A model generated the notes under the pieces. It did not search any database, had not been told where the DNA came from, and saw nothing but the letters and a program-made list of their open reading frames with translations. 36,856 nt of DNA from a bacterium (lineage in GTDB: Bacteria; Planctomycetota; J058; JAJDCP01): assembly GCA_030428695.1 (NCBI GenBank), contig JAUIEM010000035.1, positions 1-36,856 on the forward strand. Reading direction: 5' to 3'. A program made the position numbers and the translations under genes. Below are positions 24,571 through 32,166 of the stretch, piece after piece. The stretch's first letter is position 1. Every line of letters starts with the position of its first letter.

Positions 24571-26147
24571 AGTTTGTCAAGTTGCTCGAGACCCTGTGCA
24601 AGGCGCACGACTGGGTCCTGAGCTACAACTCCGACGGCAGCCTGCGGGTGGACCCCGGCGCGGAGCCGGTGTCGATCTACCCCCGCGAGCACCCCGGTGG
24701 CGGCTACTTCGCGGCCTTCAGCGTCCGGCTCGGGCCGGCCAAGAAGCTGATCTCCGAGGCCGAGGCCCTGCTCGAGACCTCGACCCTGTTCTTCACCCAC
24801 TACAGCATCAACCCCGACGGCGACCTGTGGGTGATGGCGCAGCTCCCCCTCGAAGGACTGAGCCAGCGCATCCTCTCCCAGGCCATCCTCGAGACCTCGG
24901 GGGTCGCGCAGCGCGCCCGGGGCGCCCTGAAGACGCGTCCCCTCAAGCCGTTCCCCGGCTCCCGTGGGCTGGCGGGGCCCGGCTCGATCGTCTCGAAGCG
25001 GAAGCGCCTGCCGACCCAGCGCGCGCGCCGCGAGCGCCGCTCCCTCAAGTCGAAGCGCTCGCAGATGGCCGAGGCCCTCGGCCAGCAGATCACCAACGCC
25101 GCGGCGGCCGTCGCCCACTTCACCTGCGAGTCGGTCAAGTCCGGGGCGTGGTTCTCGATCGCCCTCGGCGATCTCTACGATCAGGCCCTGCGAGGCCAGC
25201 GCAGCGACATCCGCGAGATGTTCTCCGGCAAGGACGCCGAAGAGGCGATCGAAGCCCACGTCCGGGACATCGCCCGGGTCGCGATGGGTCTCGCCGGGCT
25301 CAAGGCGAACAAGCTGACCATCGACGACCTCGAGCCGATCGAGAAGGCCGAGAGCGGGGGCTCCACGCCGCTGCCCGAGCCGGTGGCGGACGCCTTCTGC
25401 GAGCTCTACGCGCTCCTGCGCCTGCAGGTGGTCGCGTTGCTCGAGATCGCGGACGTCTATGGGAAGTCCCCGAACAAGGATGAGCTGATCGAGATCGTCC
25501 ACCGCGGCCTCGATCTCGCGGCGAAGTCGCGGCGTGTGCGGAAGACGCCGCACCGCACCAAGCTCTCCCGCGAGGCGCTCCTCTCCGACAGCGGCAAGGA
25601 CTGCTTCGTCGGCCGGGAGATCTACCGGCGGGCGGTGCTGAAGACCGCGATCCCGGGCGTGCGCAGCTCGCTGCTGAAGGGCTTCTACTGCTTCTTCTCC
25701 AAGAGCGTGAACCAGGTCGCTGGCGCGGTGTTCTCCGGCAAGGCGATCGGCTCGGACGACGTCAGCAAGAAGGTCGAGCAGAACCGCCAGGCCGAAGGGC
25801 TGATGCTGCCCTCGATCCTGTGCATGGCGATGGCCGACGGCGAGCTGTCCGATGCCGAGCGGCAGCTGTTCCACACCACCTTCCAGAAGCTCGACCTCGA
25901 GGAAGAGGAGAAGGGCCAGGTGCTGCGTTCGCTGAACCAGCCGAAGCAGGAGATCCTGCGCCAGGTCCGCCACCTCGCCTCCTCCGACCAGCGTGAGGTG
26001 TTCTTCGAGGCGATGGTCGGAATGGCCCTCGCCGACGGAAAGCTCGACCAGGCGGAGGAGCAGTTCCTCGAGGAGGTCGGCGCGCTGCTCGACATGGACT
26101 TCGACAGCGTGGCGATCCGCGCCCGCCTGCACGAGATGCACCGCTAG
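24567..26147 (+). CDS. YbjN-like / TerB-like fusion protein
   Basis: 526 residues, TTG start overlapping the cvpA-like stop. Residues ~1-115 resemble a YbjN/secretion-chaperone-like alpha-beta fold (FVKLLETLCKAHDWVLSYNS, then a beta pattern). A basic linker (~125-170, Arg/Lys-rich) and a helical middle follow. Residues ~415-520 look like a TerB-type domain: MLPSILCMAMADGELSDAER, then a second half with VGMALADGKLDQAEEQF, both carrying the acidic A-D-G-x-(L)-x-x-x-E motif. TerB domains bind metals and occur in stress and membrane-linked proteins. It sits between a CvpA protein and a membrane kinase. The N-terminal assignment is tentative. Confidence 0.8.
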   Translation: MKFVKLLETLCKAHDWVLSYNSDGSLRVDPGAEPVSIYPREHPGGGYFAAFSVRLGPAKKLISEAEALLETSTLFFTHYSINPDGDLWVMAQLPLEGLSQRILSQAILETSGVAQRARGALKTRPLKPFPGSRGLAGPGSIVSKRKRLPTQRARRERRSLKSKRSQMAEALGQQITNAAAAVAHFTCESVKSGAWFSIALGDLYDQALRGQRSDIREMFSGKDAEEAIEAHVRDIARVAMGLAGLKANKLTIDDLEPIEKAESGGSTPLPEPVADAFCELYALLRLQVVALLEIADVYGKSPNKDELIEIVHRGLDLAAKSRRVRKTPHRTKLSREALLSDSGKDCFVGREIYRRAVLKTAIPGVRSSLLKGFYCFFSKSVNQVAGAVFSGKAIGSDDVSKKVEQNRQAEGLMLPSILCMAMADGELSDAERQLFHTTFQKLDLEEEEKGQVLRSLNQPKQEILRQVRHLASSDQREVFFEAMVGMALADGKLDQAEEQFLEEVGALLDMDFDSVAIRARLHEMHR

Positions 26148-26230
26148 AGGGGCGAGACGGCGCTCGCGCGGGGTGCCGATCCAGCGCTGGCCGCCTGCCG
26201 GGATGTTCCTGCCGGGCCCTCAGGCCCGAG

Positions 26231-26259
26231 TTGACCCGGCCGATCCGCAGGGGTATACT
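26231..26259 (+). promoter_or_regulatory. Strong sigma70-like promoter of the kinase gene
   Basis: TTGACC (26231-26236) and TATACT (26254-26259), 17 bases apart, each 5/6 to consensus. The predicted start near 26266 leaves a ~30-base leader to ATG 26296. This is the clearest promoter in the window. Confidence 0.72.
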
Positions 26260-26295
26260 CCCCGCGCGCACCCCGGGGAATCGCGGCGGAGGAAG

Positions 26296-27726
26296 ATGGC
26301 TCCTTCGAGAACTGATCTCGAGTACGGGCTCCTGGGCATCCAGCACCAGTACTTCAACCTCAGTGAGCTCAAGTACGGGCTCGAGCTGATCGCGAAGGCC
26401 AACGACCGCAATGAGCGCGTGTCGCTGGCCGAGATCATGCAGCGCGCCGGCTACCTGAACACCTCGGATGTCGAGCACCTGCGCATGCTGCAGGGCACGA
26501 GCGTGTTCCCCGAGCAGCCTTCCCTCAAGAGCATCGAGACCGAGTTCTTCAAGAACCTCGATCGCATCAAGGAAGGCGCGACCTTCGGCCGCTACAAGAT
26601 CCTCAAGCTGATCGGCCGCGGCGGCATGGGGGCCGTGTTCAAGGTCGACCCCGGCGCCGAGGGCGAGCCCCTCGCGCTCAAGCTGTTGATCGGTGGGGCC
26701 TCGGCGACCGTGCGCGATATCGAGCGCTTCAAGAAGGAAGCGGCGGTGCAGATGCAGATCCGCCATCCGAACATCGTCGAGATCCACGAGATCGGGCGCG
26801 AGAAGGGTCTCGACTACATCACGATGGAGTACGTCGACGGCCGCAGTCTGCGCGAGATCGTCAAGGACAGCGGGCCGATCGATCAGCTCGACGCCCTCGC
26901 GATCATCCGCGAGACCGCCGACGCCCTCGGCTCGATCCATTCCCAGGGCATCATCCACCGCGACGTCAAGCCCGACAACATCGTGCTCGACGTCTCCGGC
27001 CGCGCGGTCTTGATGGACTTCGGGCTCGCCGCCTTCGACAAGTTCGAGGGGATCCAGTACAAGGGCGCGATCGGCACGCCGCTCTACCAACCGCCAGAGC
27101 AGGCCGAGATCGGGGGCCGCTTCGGTCCGATCACCGCCGCCAGCGACGTCTACGGCCTCGGTGCCACCCTCTACTGGTGCGTGTGTGGGCGGCCGCCTTT
27201 CTGGGGCAAGAGCAAGGACGAGGTGCGCAAGAAGGTCAAGAACGACCCGCCCTCTCCGCCCCGCGAGCATCGTCCTGACCTGCTCGACGAGGTCGAGGGC
27301 ATCGTGCTGACCTGCCTGCAGAAAGACCAGAACGAGCGCTATCTGACGCCGAAGAAGCTGATCAAGGCGATCGACCAGGTGCTCGAGCAATACGGGCGCG
27401 ACGCGACCAGCCACCGCAAGAACACGGCCAAGGCGTCCAAGCCGGTCAAACTGACCAAGTCCGGCAAGGTCGGCAAGGGCCTCAAGGCGCCGAAGACGGC
27501 GAAGGCGAAGTCGAAGTCGAAGGGCAAGCTGAAGGCCGGCAAGCCGAAGGCGAGCAAGGATGGAGGCTCCTCGGGGGGGAACCCGAAGCCGTCGCGCAAG
27601 CCTCGTCGGGCCCAGGCGTCGAGCAACGTGCCGACGGGGCTCTCGCGCGACCCGCTGTTCATCAGCGGCATCGTGGTGTTCGTGCTGACCGCCATCCTCG
27701 CCATCGTGCTTCTGCAGTACTGGTAG
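26296..27726 (+). CDS. Membrane-anchored serine/threonine protein kinase
   Basis: 476 residues. An ~85-residue helical N-terminal extension precedes the kinase domain (~95-365): glycine loop GRGGMGAVF, Lys129, HRDVKPDN with Asp223, DFG with Asp241, and GTPLYQPPEQ. The linker (~376-447) is extremely rich in Lys, Ala, Ser and Pro, like eukaryotic histone H1 tails, and leads to one C-terminal transmembrane helix (DPLFISGIVVFVLTAILA). No extracellular sensor domain follows it. The FHA protein at 7399 could read phosphothreonines made by kinases of this type, but that link is inference. GGAGG lies 4 bases before ATG 26296. Confidence 0.94.
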   Translation: MAPSRTDLEYGLLGIQHQYFNLSELKYGLELIAKANDRNERVSLAEIMQRAGYLNTSDVEHLRMLQGTSVFPEQPSLKSIETEFFKNLDRIKEGATFGRYKILKLIGRGGMGAVFKVDPGAEGEPLALKLLIGGASATVRDIERFKKEAAVQMQIRHPNIVEIHEIGREKGLDYITMEYVDGRSLREIVKDSGPIDQLDALAIIRETADALGSIHSQGIIHRDVKPDNIVLDVSGRAVLMDFGLAAFDKFEGIQYKGAIGTPLYQPPEQAEIGGRFGPITAASDVYGLGATLYWCVCGRPPFWGKSKDEVRKKVKNDPPSPPREHRPDLLDEVEGIVLTCLQKDQNERYLTPKKLIKAIDQVLEQYGRDATSHRKNTAKASKPVKLTKSGKVGKGLKAPKTAKAKSKSKGKLKAGKPKASKDGGSSGGNPKPSRKPRRAQASSNVPTGLSRDPLFISGIVVFVLTAILAIVLLQYW

Positions 27727-27864
27727 CCCACCCCGGCTGCCTTCCAGCCCGAGCCAGCGGGAGCGCGGGGCGCCGACGGCGAATTCTCTTCCCCTGCCCG
27801 AGACCTTCGGCTACAACACCGGCCCGCCGGCGGCGCGCCGGCTCCACCCTGAAGGAGACTTCCG

Positions 27865-29685
27865 ATGCCCGCGACGGTCGACAAGGATTCCCAACTCTAC
27901 CGCATCCGGCACAGCCTGGCCCACGTCCTCGCCCAGGCCGTGCAGCAGTACCGTCCGGGCACGACTCTCGGCTTCGGTCCGCCGATCGCGGACGGCTTCT
28001 ACTACGACTTCATCCTGCCCGAGCCGATCTCGCCGGAGGACCTGCCGAAGATCGAGAAGCTGATGAAGAAGATCATCAAGAAGAACCAGCGCTTCTCCTA
28101 CGAGGACCTGCCGCGCGCGGAGGCCCTCGCCAAGATCGAGGAGATGGGCGAGCCCTACAAGGCCGAGTACGCGCTCGAGCTGCTCGAGAAGACCGAGAAC
28201 GACAGCCTGCGTTTCTACACCAACGGCCCCTTCGTCGACATGTGCGAGGGGCCCCACGTCGAGAGCACGCGGCAGATCCCGAAGAACGCCTTCAAGCTGC
28301 GCAGCGTCGCCGGCGCCTACTGGCGCGGTGACGAGAAGAACGCGATGATGACGCGCATCTACGCCTGGGCCTTCGAGGACAAGGAGCAGCTCGACGCCCA
28401 CGTCAAGGCCTTCGAGGAGCGCCAGAAGCGCGACCACCGGAAGCTCGGCCAGCAGCTCGACCTGTTCGTGCTCGACCCGGAGATCGGCCGCGGCCTGCCC
28501 CTGTGGATGCCGAACGGCACCGTGCTCCGCGACGAGCTCGAGAAACTCGCCAAGGAGCTCGAGTTCAAGGCCGGCTGGGTGCGCGTCGCCACGCCCCACC
28601 TCGCCCGCGCCGAGCTCTACTACCGCACCGGCCACCTGCCCTACTACGCCGAGGGCATGTACCCGCCGATGGAGCTCAAGGAGAGCCAGGAAGACGGCAG
28701 CGAGGTCGTCTCCGAGGGCTACATGCTCAAGCCGATGAACTGCCCGCACCACCACAAGATCTTCGCCGCCCGCCCGCGCAGCTACCGCGACCTGCCGCTG
28801 CGCCTCGCCGAGTACGGGCAGGTCTACCGTTTCGAGGACTCCGGCTCGCTGTCCGGCCTGCTGCGCGTGCGCGGAATGTGCCAGAACGACGGCCACGCCT
28901 ACTGCACGCGGGAGCAGATCGAGGAAGAGTTCATCGCCGTGATGGACATGCACAAGGAGCTCTACGCCCTGCTCGGCCTCGACGACTACTACATGCGCCT
29001 GAGCTGCTGGGATCCCGAGGATCCGAAGGGCAAGGAGAAGTACGTCGACGATCCTGAGGGCTGGAACCAGGCCGAGGGCATCCTGCGGCGCACGATGGCC
29101 GACTCGGGCATCCCCTACGTCGAGGCGGCCGGCGAGGCGGCCTTCTACGGCCCGAAGGTCGACTTCCAGATGCGCACGGTCACCGGCCGGGAAGAGACGG
29201 CGAGCACCAACCAGCTCGACTTCGCCATCGCCCGACGGCTCGGCCTGGTGTACACCGGCGCGGACGGCAAGGAGCACCACCCCTTCGTCATCCACCGCGC
29301 GCCCCTCGGCACCCACGAGCGCTTCGCGGCCTTCCTGATCGAGCACTACGGCGGGGCCTTCCCGACCTGGCTGGCGCCGATCCAGGTGCGCGTGCTGCCG
29401 GTCAGCGAGAAGACGCTGGAGTACGGGGAGCAGCTCGTGCGCGAGCTGCGCGCCGAGCAGATCCGCGCCGAGGTCGACCGCGGGGCGGAGAAGGTCGGCA
29501 AGAAGATCCGCAACGCCCTGACCCACAAGATCCCGAACGTGCTGGTCGTCGGGCCCCAGGAGGCGGAAGCGGGGACGGTGACCTGGCGCCGCTACGGTCA
29601 GAAGGAGCAGGCCAGCCTCGACAAGGGCGCCTTCCGCGCGGAGCTCCTGCGACGCATCCGGACGCGCTCGGACGCGGAGGGTTGA
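27865..29685 (+). CDS. thrS: Threonyl-tRNA synthetase lacking the TGS domain
   Basis: 606 residues. It starts directly in the editing domain: HSLAH (His16, His20) and MCEGPH (Cys127, His131) match the editing-site pairs of E. coli ThrRS (His73, His77, Cys182, His186), shifted by about 57. The catalytic core has motif 2 with RVRGMCQNDGH and motif 3 HRAPLGTHERF. Zn ligands are Cys293, His344 and His484. The first gap (51) equals that of E. coli C334-H385. The C-terminal anticodon-binding domain is intact. The N-terminal TGS domain (~60 residues) is absent, and the 138 bases upstream do not encode it. AAGGAG lies 7 bases before ATG 27865. Confidence 0.96.
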   Translation: MPATVDKDSQLYRIRHSLAHVLAQAVQQYRPGTTLGFGPPIADGFYYDFILPEPISPEDLPKIEKLMKKIIKKNQRFSYEDLPRAEALAKIEEMGEPYKAEYALELLEKTENDSLRFYTNGPFVDMCEGPHVESTRQIPKNAFKLRSVAGAYWRGDEKNAMMTRIYAWAFEDKEQLDAHVKAFEERQKRDHRKLGQQLDLFVLDPEIGRGLPLWMPNGTVLRDELEKLAKELEFKAGWVRVATPHLARAELYYRTGHLPYYAEGMYPPMELKESQEDGSEVVSEGYMLKPMNCPHHHKIFAARPRSYRDLPLRLAEYGQVYRFEDSGSLSGLLRVRGMCQNDGHAYCTREQIEEEFIAVMDMHKELYALLGLDDYYMRLSCWDPEDPKGKEKYVDDPEGWNQAEGILRRTMADSGIPYVEAAGEAAFYGPKVDFQMRTVTGREETASTNQLDFAIARRLGLVYTGADGKEHHPFVIHRAPLGTHERFAAFLIEHYGGAFPTWLAPIQVRVLPVSEKTLEYGEQLVRELRAEQIRAEVDRGAEKVGKKIRNALTHKIPNVLVVGPQEAEAGTVTWRRYGQKEQASLDKGAFRAELLRRIRTRSDAEG

Positions 29686-30365
29686 AGCTCCACCTCGTCG
29701 TGCTGGTCGGCCTCCTGCTGATGCTCGGGCTGGCGGCGGGGATGTTCGTGATCCGCGCCCGCAACGAAGAGCTCGCCCGCGAGCACGAGGTCATGCAGCG
29801 CCAGCTCGCGGCGGCCCGGAGCGAGCAGCTCTCGCAGGCCGAGCAGCTGCTCTCCGTGACCGCCCAGCTGATCGAGCACTTCGCCGACTGCCCCCTCGAG
29901 GCCGACCTGCCGCACGTGCGCGCGCTGCCGATCGAGAACTGGCTGACCGACGACGAGGGGCAGGGCCTCGAGCGCGCAGAGGTGCTGACCGTGCTCGCCC
30001 GCGTGCAGGCTCCGGACGACCCGGAGAAGGCCCTGCGCAGCGTCGAGGCGGCGCTCGAGCTCTACCGGCTGTGGGGCGAGAGCGCCCTGCCCGGGGAGCG
30101 CGACTTCTGGCGCCAGTTCGCCCTCGCCGAGAGCATCGCCGGCCGGATCCTCGCCGGCGACGCCGCGCGTCTACAGGAAGCGCTCCGGCACTTCGAGCGC
30201 GGCGCCTCCTACGCCGCCCGGCTGCTCCCGGTGTCGAGCCTCAGCGCCGAGGAGCGGCTGGTGCTGCGCGACCTGCACGGGCGGCGTCGGGTGCTCGCGG
30301 CCCAGCTCGGGGAGGACTCCCTCGCCGCGGCCAGCGCGGTGCTGCTGGAGACGCTCGGGGAGTAG
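29682..30365 (+). CDS. Membrane-anchored coiled-coil/helical protein, unknown function
   Basis: 227 residues. TTG start overlapping the thrS stop as TTGA. One N-terminal membrane helix (LVVLVGLLLMLGLAAGMFV) is followed by a coiled coil (~25-65, RARNEELAREHEVMQRQLAA), then an all-helical domain with TPR-like helices (~95-225). No family is recognised. The upstream sequence GCGGAGGG is very close to the TTG, so translation probably depends on coupling to thrS. Confidence 0.7.
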   Translation: MKLHLVVLVGLLLMLGLAAGMFVIRARNEELAREHEVMQRQLAAARSEQLSQAEQLLSVTAQLIEHFADCPLEADLPHVRALPIENWLTDDEGQGLERAEVLTVLARVQAPDDPEKALRSVEAALELYRLWGESALPGERDFWRQFALAESIAGRILAGDAARLQEALRHFERGASYAARLLPVSSLSAEERLVLRDLHGRRRVLAAQLGEDSLAAASAVLLETLGE

Positions 30366-30437
30366 GGACGATGCGAAGCGCGGTGGCCTGGCTGCTCCTT
30401 CTTCTGGCGCCCGGTGTGGCGCAACGGGGAGCGGCCA

Positions 30438-30513
30438 GCGGAGAGGGAATGCAACGCAGAGGCGCAGAGAGGCAGAGGCGCAGAGCGGGCCTCGGCCGGC
30501 GGGCGGGAGTGCG
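30438..30513 (+). repeat. Left arm of an imperfect inverted repeat
   Basis: The 24 bases at 30438-30461 match 31678-31701 on the other strand exactly. A further 24-base octamer expansion is present only here (30462-30485). After it, 30486-30498 again match exactly (31665-31677), with weaker similarity to 30513. The outer boundary at GCGGAGAGGG is abrupt. Confidence 0.7.
30454..30485 (+). repeat. Four tandem octamers, consensus RCGCAGAG
   Basis: ACGCAGAG, GCGCAGAG, AGGCAGAG and GCGCAGAG follow each other without a gap. The right arm has a single unit, so copy number has changed between arms. Confidence 0.7.
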
Positions 30514-30675
30514 TTGGCGCAGGGGAAGTGGAAGCGGGAAGAGCCGGCTCCGAGCCTCCGGCGCCCGCGAAACGGCTCGTTGCCAGGTCAGGTTGGAAGG
30601 CCGAGATCCGTGGTCGGAGGCCGGACATGAGGTTGATTCCCTTCCGCAAACTGTCTACTCTTGGCCGCATGCGGT

Positions 30676-30699
30676 CGGCGGGTTGGATCCAACCCGCCG
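30676..30699. repeat. Perfect 24-base palindrome
   Basis: CGGCGGGTTGGA is followed directly by its reverse complement, with no loop. It lies 42 bases before the orphan gene start, next to a second 10-base palindrome CCGCATGCGG (30665-30674). It could be an operator for a dimeric regulator or a cruciform-forming element end. Confidence 0.65.
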
Positions 30700-30741
30700 T
30701 GCGCTGAAGAAAATGACGACCCACAATCACGAGGAAGGGTC

Positions 30742-31446
30742 ATGGCCGAATTTTTGACGGAGTTCGAGGTCGACGAGTCCCGCCAACTACCGTTCGTCGA
30801 GTGCATGAAAGACTACGACGTTGCGGAGGATCCGGGTGCGGAGTGGCCGAACAACATCATCTCCCGCCAGACAATTGTCTACGGCAGCGGCCGGATCGCG
30901 CGACGCGGCGAGGCCGTGCAACACAGGGTCGATCCCGAGGAGCTGAACCTGTGTCAGCGACTCGCGAATGAAGCAGCCGCACTGATGCAAGGCGTGGAGG
31001 TCGGGATGGGGTCTGGTTCGAGCGACCCGTTCTTTCCCTTTTTCGTCGCCGCGAACGTGGGCGATCCGGTACCTCCCACCATCACGCCCGCGCTGGTCCG
31101 CGAACGCTTTGCCGGGACGATCTTCCCGCCGGCGGAGATTGTCGTAGAGCCCCTTGAAGCTTCCGGAGCCTGGTGGGAAGCGGTGCAATACGACGGCTCC
31201 GAGGAAGAGGACCCAGACGCCTACCTCGCCCCATGGAAGCGTATGATCGATTGGTTCCAAGCACAGGACACGTTCGTCTCCCGTGTGTTCGTGGGGATCG
31301 GCACCGACGCGCAACTGCAGGAGATCCCCGAGACGGACTATCCGTCGGGCACCGTGATCACGGGCTGTGTCCTCCCGCGCCTCGCGCTGGGGCTGACGAG
31401 CGCCGGAAGTCTCGTCGGGCTCATGGGCTACGCGGTGTACGCCTGA
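30742..31446 (+). CDS. Orphan hypothetical protein, probably horizontally acquired
   Basis: 234 residues; no known family recognised. The N-terminal half is acidic and hydrophilic, without signal peptide. The middle contains VGMGSGSSDPFFPFFVAANV, and the C-terminal ~25 residues are hydrophobic (LALGLTSAGSLVGLMGYAVY). Codon use differs from the neighbours: TTT, CAA, CTA, AAA, GTT, GGT, ATT, GAA and GCA are frequent, while neighbours avoid A/T at third positions. AGGAAGG lies just before ATG 30742. It sits alone between inverted repeat arms, beside a palindrome and a tandem array, which fits acquisition as part of a small element. There is no transposase. Confidence 0.65.
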   Translation: MAEFLTEFEVDESRQLPFVECMKDYDVAEDPGAEWPNNIISRQTIVYGSGRIARRGEAVQHRVDPEELNLCQRLANEAAALMQGVEVGMGSGSSDPFFPFFVAANVGDPVPPTITPALVRERFAGTIFPPAEIVVEPLEASGAWWEAVQYDGSEEEDPDAYLAPWKRMIDWFQAQDTFVSRVFVGIGTDAQLQEIPETDYPSGTVITGCVLPRLALGLTSAGSLVGLMGYAVYA

Positions 31447-31647
31447 GCGGTACGCAGCAATTGCGGCCTACGGTCGGAACTAGCAAGCCCCGGCTGCGAC
31501 TGTGCTGGTCGGGGCAACCGTATCCGTGGTGGGCGGGAAGACCCCGCAACCTTGGGAGGGGCGTGGTTTACCCACGTCCGTCGTTCCGTTGGGACCGATC
31601 TTGCGGTGCCAGAGGATCTGTCCGCGGTAGGAGTTTGCGTTCGCGCT

Positions 31648-31701
31648 CGCAATCCCGCGCCCGTCGGCCGAGGCCCGCTCTGCGTTGCATTCCCTCTCCG
31701 C
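31648..31701 (-). repeat. Right arm of the imperfect inverted repeat
   Basis: Inverted match to 30438-30513. It lacks the 24-base octamer expansion. The two arms bracket about 1.1 kb containing the orphan gene. Confidence 0.7.
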
Positions 31702-31730
31702 CTCTCTAGCCGTTCTGCCACCGACCGACA

Positions 31731-32021
31731 TTCCCACACGACGCGATCCTCCCCGCCGGACGAAGGTGTTTTGTTGGCTTGTTGATGCCCCCCTGTTGTC
31801 CCCCCGTGGGGGACTCAACTTGTCGGAGACCCGCACGACGCGAACCTCCCCGTCGGACGAAGGTGTCTTGTTGGCTTGTTGATGCCCCCCTGTTGTCCCC
31901 CCGTGGGGGACTCAACTTGTCGGATTCCCGCACGACGCGATCCTCCACTCCGGACGAAGGTGTTTTGTTGGCTTGTTGATGCCCCCCTGTTGTCCCCCCG
32001 TGGGGGACTCAACTTGTCGGA
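31731..32021 (+). repeat. Tandem array, 3 x 97 bases, with an internal hairpin
   Basis: Each unit is a 26-base diverged linker plus a 71-base block (blocks 31757-31827, 31854-31924, 31951-32021). The blocks are identical except for one base in the second. Each block holds a hairpin with stem GTCCCCC/GGGGGAC and loop CGT (31798-31814 in unit 1), extended by GTT/AAC across a 2-base bulge. 97 is not a multiple of 3, so the array does not encode repeated protein. The linkers are themselves alike, so they are not CRISPR spacers. Confidence 0.85.
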
Positions 32022-32058
32022 GACCAGACTGTCGGAGCTTGGGCAGGCGGAGGCGGCG

Positions 32059-32133
32059 CGAACAGGGCTGCCACCCAACTCCTCTGGGACGGGTGTGAGG
32101 CCGAAGCGCGGCTCTCCTCGTTCCTCGGAGAGC
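32059..32133 (-). repeat. Composite repeat copy C (hairpin plus conserved block)
   Basis: On the minus strand, stem GCTCTCC/GGAGAGC (32133-32127 and 32117-32111) closes loop GAGGAACGA. After 25 bases comes the block matching 16949-16976. It lies in opposite orientation to copy A, so the two bracket about 15 kb as inverted repeats. Confidence 0.7.
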
Positions 32134-32166
32134 TGCACTCGGGGAGTCAGTCCCCCAGGGCACTGC

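Larger units (their letters stand above)
30371..30757 (+). pseudogene. Remnant of a secreted-protein gene cut by a repeat element
   Basis: An ATG 5 bases after the previous stop opens a clean signal peptide (MRSAVAWLLLLLAPGVAQ). About 50 bases in, the frame enters the octamer-repeat arm at 30438 and continues as Arg/Gly-rich translation of non-coding DNA, ending inside the next gene. This is what is left when an element inserts just behind a signal sequence. The remainder of the original gene is not seen in the window. Confidence 0.4.
31447..32166. other. 720-base non-coding repeat region
   Basis: It contains the right inverted arm (31648-31701), the 97-base tandem array (31731-32021) and the composite hairpin repeat copy C (32059-32133), all listed separately. 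The first ~200 bases show no feature I can name. Short ORFs across the array shift frame between units and are not credible genes. Confidence 0.6.

Noticed and set aside
27727..27864. A TGS domain of ThrRS displaced into another frame
   Set aside because: The region is only 138 bases, contains stops in the plus frames and gives no TGS-like sequence.
31731..32021. CRISPR array
   Set aside because: The 26-base segments between repeats are similar to each other, the repeats are 71 bases long, only three units exist and no cas gene is present.
31731..32021. G-quadruplex array on the minus strand
   Set aside because: Each unit has two long G-runs plus one shorter, but the runs are tied up in the GTCCCCC/GGGGGAC hairpin; no clean four-run motif is seen within one unit.
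16935..32090. A shared peptide EELGGSPV encoded by the repeat blocks at 16949 and 32059
   Set aside because: The peptide match is confined to the repeat; the neighbouring EERG match comes from different nucleotide registers, so conservation is at DNA level.
30438..32133. Insertion sequence or transposon with its own transposase
   Set aside because: Inverted arms exist, but the only gene inside shows no DDE, HUH or serine/tyrosine recombinase motif.
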